From Alistipes sp. UBA934 (GTDB lineage: Bacteria; Bacteroidota; Bacteroidia; Bacteroidales; Rikenellaceae), in the NCBI GenBank assembly GCA_002293535.1, contig DBDK01000008.1, forward strand, positions 275,880 to 339,879: a DNA stretch of 64,000 nt, in the 5' to 3' direction. A model generated the notes under the pieces. It saw nothing but the letters and a program-made list of their open reading frames with translations. It searched no databases and was not told the origin of the DNA. Numbering within the stretch: the first letter of the stretch is position 1; every line of letters starts with the position of its first letter. The translations under genes and the position numbers were made by a program. Shown here piece by piece: positions 61,836 to 64,000 of the stretch.

Positions 61836-62482
61836 ACATCGCAAAATTCACATTCAATCCCATAGCCGAAAACACCTACCTTATCTGGGACGAAACCGGG
61901 GAGGCAGCCATTATTGACGCAGGCAACTCCTCGCCCGCCGAAAATCGTGCACTGGATAATTTCATCACCGAAAAAGGGCTCAAACCTGTACTTGCACTGG
62001 GCACCCACGGCCACTTCGACCACACGATGGGAATGCCACATATTAAAGGTGCATACGGGGTGCCGTTTGCGGTGCATTCCGACGACAGTTTTTTGCTCGA
62101 AAATTCCGTTCCCAGCGCAGCGATCTTCGGCGTTAAGGTTGAGGAGCTCCCCGCCATAGACATCGACCTTTCCTCTCTGCCCGAAATATCGTTCGGCAAC
62201 ACCACTCTTCAGATTATTCCCACTCCTGGGCATACTCCGGGTCACGTCTGCTTTTTCGAACCACAGAGCCGCGTCGTCTTCACCGGAGATACTCTTTTTG
62301 CCGACACTATCGGGCGTACCGACCTTCCGGGGGGCGACTACAGCTGGATAATGAAGAGCATAATCGAAAATCTTCTCCCACTGGGGGATGACGTGAAAGT
62401 CTATCCCGGCCACGGTCGCGACACCACAATCGGTCAGGAGGCTGCAGGCAATCCTTTCATAACAGAAGTACTCGAAGGATGA
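61832..62482 (+). CDS. Metallo-beta-lactamase fold hydrolase (glyoxalase II-like)
   Basis: 216 aa from the ATG at 61832, which overlaps the oxidoreductase stop (ATGA). Zinc ligands are HxHxDH in THGHFDHTMG, His in TPGHTPGHVCF, Asp in FTGDTLF, and His in VYPGHGRDT. The family includes hydroxyacylglutathione hydrolases; thiol-ester hydrolysis is likely but not certain. Confidence 0.9.
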   Translation: MNIAKFTFNPIAENTYLIWDETGEAAIIDAGNSSPAENRALDNFITEKGLKPVLALGTHGHFDHTMGMPHIKGAYGVPFAVHSDDSFLLENSVPSAAIFGVKVEELPAIDIDLSSLPEISFGNTTLQIIPTPGHTPGHVCFFEPQSRVVFTGDTLFADTIGRTDLPGGDYSWIMKSIIENLLPLGDDVKVYPGHGRDTTIGQEAAGNPFITEVLEG

Positions 62483-63261
62483 GCCTGTCGGTCGCCATAA
62501 AGAAATTCCTTTATCGACATCTGTCGCTGGAGCGCTACCTGGGCGTGTTGAGTTGGGGATTTTTCGCGGGTCTGCGATTAGGGCTTGGCAAGCGCTCTGC
62601 TGCTTACGAATATCCTCTCTATTTGCAACATCTTGTACGCCAAGGCGATGTGGCCATCGACATAGGAGCCAATCTCGGTTACTACTCTCGCATTCTATCC
62701 CGTCTCGTCGGAGAGGGCGGTAAGGTCTATTCAGTCGAACCCGTCAAACCTATCCTCGGTGTGTTGGAGCACAACCTGCGTCGCTGCACCAATGTCGAGA
62801 TCGTTCCCTTTGCTCTTGGGACTGAGGACAAACCGATACTGATGGTGAACGATTCAGCCTGCCTGGCGGGGTATATGGGCACGGGAAGGAATTGCGTTGC
62901 CGAACCGGAGCTACTTCCCTCCGAATCTGCCGACGGCGGCGAGCTTGAGTTCGAAGCCCAGATGCGGCGCGGAAGTGAACTTTTCGGACGACTGCAAAGA
63001 CTTGACTTCATAAAATGCGACGTGGAGGGATACGAGAACGTGGTTATTCCCGAGCTCGCTCCCGTAATTGAAAAACATTTGCCAATCGTATTGCTCGAAA
63101 CCGGCGGCCCCGCTCGCCAAAAAATGATCGAGTTGTTCCGCGGTTGGGGTTACGCGGGTTATGTTTTACAGGATGGTAAACTTGTGTCGGTTATGCGCGG
63201 GCCCGAAAAAGATATTGTATTCATTCCCGGCCATCGCCATAAAGACTTCCTGCAACGATGA
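62479..63261 (+). CDS. FkbM family methyltransferase
   Basis: 260 aa. The SAM motif AIDIGANLGYYSRI and the family FIKCDVEGYE are present. An N-terminal hydrophobic or helical stretch (about 10-35) may contact the membrane. FkbM enzymes O-methylate sugars or other metabolites; the substrate is unknown. It overlaps both neighbours by 4 nt. Confidence 0.87.
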   Translation: MSLSVAIKKFLYRHLSLERYLGVLSWGFFAGLRLGLGKRSAAYEYPLYLQHLVRQGDVAIDIGANLGYYSRILSRLVGEGGKVYSVEPVKPILGVLEHNLRRCTNVEIVPFALGTEDKPILMVNDSACLAGYMGTGRNCVAEPELLPSESADGGELEFEAQMRRGSELFGRLQRLDFIKCDVEGYENVVIPELAPVIEKHLPIVLLETGGPARQKMIELFRGWGYAGYVLQDGKLVSVMRGPEKDIVFIPGHRHKDFLQR

Positions 63262-63932
63262 GAATCGACATTCTGAGCGTTGTGCCTGAGCTTCTCGTGT
63301 CGCCTCTAAACGAGTCGATCCTCAAGCGTGCGCAGCAGTCGGGCCTTGTCGAGATCGTGATTCACAATCCTCGCGACTACACCACCGACCGCCATCGTCA
63401 GGTGGACGACTATCCGTTCGGCGGCGAGGCGGGTATGGTGCTCAAACCCGAACCGATCGGGAGCCTGATCGACCATCTGTGTAGCGAGCGCTCCTACGAC
63501 GAGATTATCTACACCTCACCCGACGGCATTACTCTCAACCAACACGAAGCCAACCGACTCTCCACGCTTGGTAACATTATTATTCTTTGCGGCCACTACA
63601 AGGGTCTCGACCAGCGCATTCGCGACACTTACATTACACGCGAGATATCCATCGGTGACTATGTTCTTACGGGTGGTGAGCTTGCCGCGGCTGTGATCGT
63701 CGATAGCGTCGTTCGCATCATTCCGGGGGCGATCGGCGACGGAGAAAGTGCCCTCACCGATTGCTTTCAGGACGATATGCTCGCCCCTCCTGTCTACACT
63801 CGTCCGGCAGAGTGGCGCGGAATGAAAGTTCCGGATGTTCTTCTCTCCGGTAATCCCGTTTTGATCCGGCAGTGGCAACAGGAACAATCACTGGAACGCA
63901 CCGAACGCCTAAGACCCGACCTGCTCAAATGA
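63258..63932 (+). CDS. trmD: tRNA (guanine-N1)-methyltransferase
   Basis: 224 aa, SPOUT knot. MRIDILSVVPELL at the start, DYPFGGEAGMVLKPEP, ILCGHYKGLDQR and the knot-forming SIGDYVLTGGELA are diagnostic. It methylates G37 of tRNAs to prevent frameshifting. It is not with rplS or rimM here, as in many bacteria, but in the oxidoreductase operon. Confidence 0.97.
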   Translation: MRIDILSVVPELLVSPLNESILKRAQQSGLVEIVIHNPRDYTTDRHRQVDDYPFGGEAGMVLKPEPIGSLIDHLCSERSYDEIIYTSPDGITLNQHEANRLSTLGNIIILCGHYKGLDQRIRDTYITREISIGDYVLTGGELAAAVIVDSVVRIIPGAIGDGESALTDCFQDDMLAPPVYTRPAEWRGMKVPDVLLSGNPVLIRQWQQEQSLERTERLRPDLLK

Positions 63933-64000
63933 AAATTATCTGCATAGCAAAGAATTACCGTGCCCACATAGACGAGATGAGGACGATGGTCGAATTGGGC
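63929..64000 (+). CDS. Fumarylacetoacetate hydrolase family protein, 5' end (partial)
   Basis: The first 24 codons, starting at an ATG that overlaps the trmD stop by 4 nt (ATGA). The start MKIICIAKNYRAHIDEM resembles the opening of FAH-domain proteins, where the Lys/Arg-Asn-Tyr stretch is conserved. The rest lies beyond the window. The family acts on C-C bonds in diketo acids or oxaloacetate. Confidence 0.7.
   Translation, partial: MKIICIAKNYRAHIDEMRTMVELG

Noticed and set aside
60681..61844. Upstream extension of the rlmD frame by about 388 codons
   Set aside because: The extension lies antisense to the oxidoreductase gene. The RlmD family begins at the ATG at 60680, with a -7 box just upstream of it.
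1..64000. CRISPR array, insertion sequence or intact prophage
   Set aside because: No regularly spaced repeats, no transposase, and no integrase other than housekeeping XerD were seen; the only phage-like genes are the M15 pair and perhaps the S24-like regulator.

Overview
This 64 kb window looks like chromosomal core sequence from a member of the Bacteroidota, probably Bacteroidales and perhaps an Alistipes/Rikenellaceae-type genome (the rank is an inference). Reasons: promoters of the phylum-specific type (a -7 box TAnnTTTG, sometimes with a -33 box TTTG 19-20 nt upstream), almost no Shine-Dalgarno sequences, a DUF4295 gene next to rpmG/rpmB, a TonB-receptor plug ending in the SusC style, an OMP_b-brl_3-type barrel, and very tight gene packing with 4-nt ATGA overlaps. 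Most of the window is GC-rich. Two single-locus islets (5484-6850 and 37883-39050) are clearly AT-rich.

Layout. 1-5482: end of rpoB, rpoC, and ddh (diaminopimelate dehydrogenase). 5483-6850: AT-rich islet with a zeta-toxin-like kinase and a small partner, bounded by a repeat of the ddh 3' end. 6898-9360: outer-membrane barrel protein, then a strong bidirectional terminator. 9442-10041 (minus): rpmB-rpmG-DUF4295 ribosomal operon. 10131-10984: M15 peptidase plus a small membrane protein resembling a phage lysis pair. 11028-15554: leuACDB leucine operon. 15595-18660: ABC exporter pair and galE. 18625-30566 (minus): queA, GNAT fragment, infC, thrS, hypothetical, pdxA, tryptophanase-like lyase, TrmH-type methyltransferase, EamA transporter, prs, engB, rubredoxin, purB. 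30567-31043: a small region resembling the template or variable repeat of a diversity-generating retroelement, without a reverse transcriptase. 31044-36055: plug-only TonB protein, dnaG, tRNA-Arg(CCG), S24-like regulator, ruvC, EamA transporter. 36092-44832: ygiQ, AT-rich islet 2 (nucleoside-deoxyribosyltransferase/TIR-like protein), dnaB, comM, a predicted pseudoknotted small RNA, comEC, THUMP-like methyltransferase. 44814-48972 (minus): RlmI-like methyltransferase, U32 hydroxylase, TPR protein, tadA. 49011-54305: aspS, BIG2 lipoprotein, nadB, xerD, SRP RNA. 54425-64000: mltG, AraC regulator, VOC protein, rluA-like, cdd, mnmD-like, SIMPL protein, rlmD, Gfo/Idh/MocA oxidoreductase, MBL hydrolase, FkbM methyltransferase, trmD, and the start of a fumarylacetoacetate-hydrolase-type gene.

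How it works together. The content is mostly information processing (RNA polymerase, ribosomal proteins, IF-3, Thr/Asp-tRNA synthetases, primase, helicase, RuvC, XerD, SRP RNA) and RNA modification (QueA, TadA, TrmD, RlmD, RluA-like, TrmH-like, MnmD-like, U32). It also covers central biosynthesis (leucine, PRPP, purine, NAD, PLP, DAP). The most unusual items are the islet flanked by copies of the ddh 3' end, the TIR/NDT-like islet, the orphan DGR-like segment, the predicted H-type pseudoknot RNA before comEC, and a set of genes whose ATG lies exactly 4 nt after the -7 box, which predicts leaderless mRNAs.
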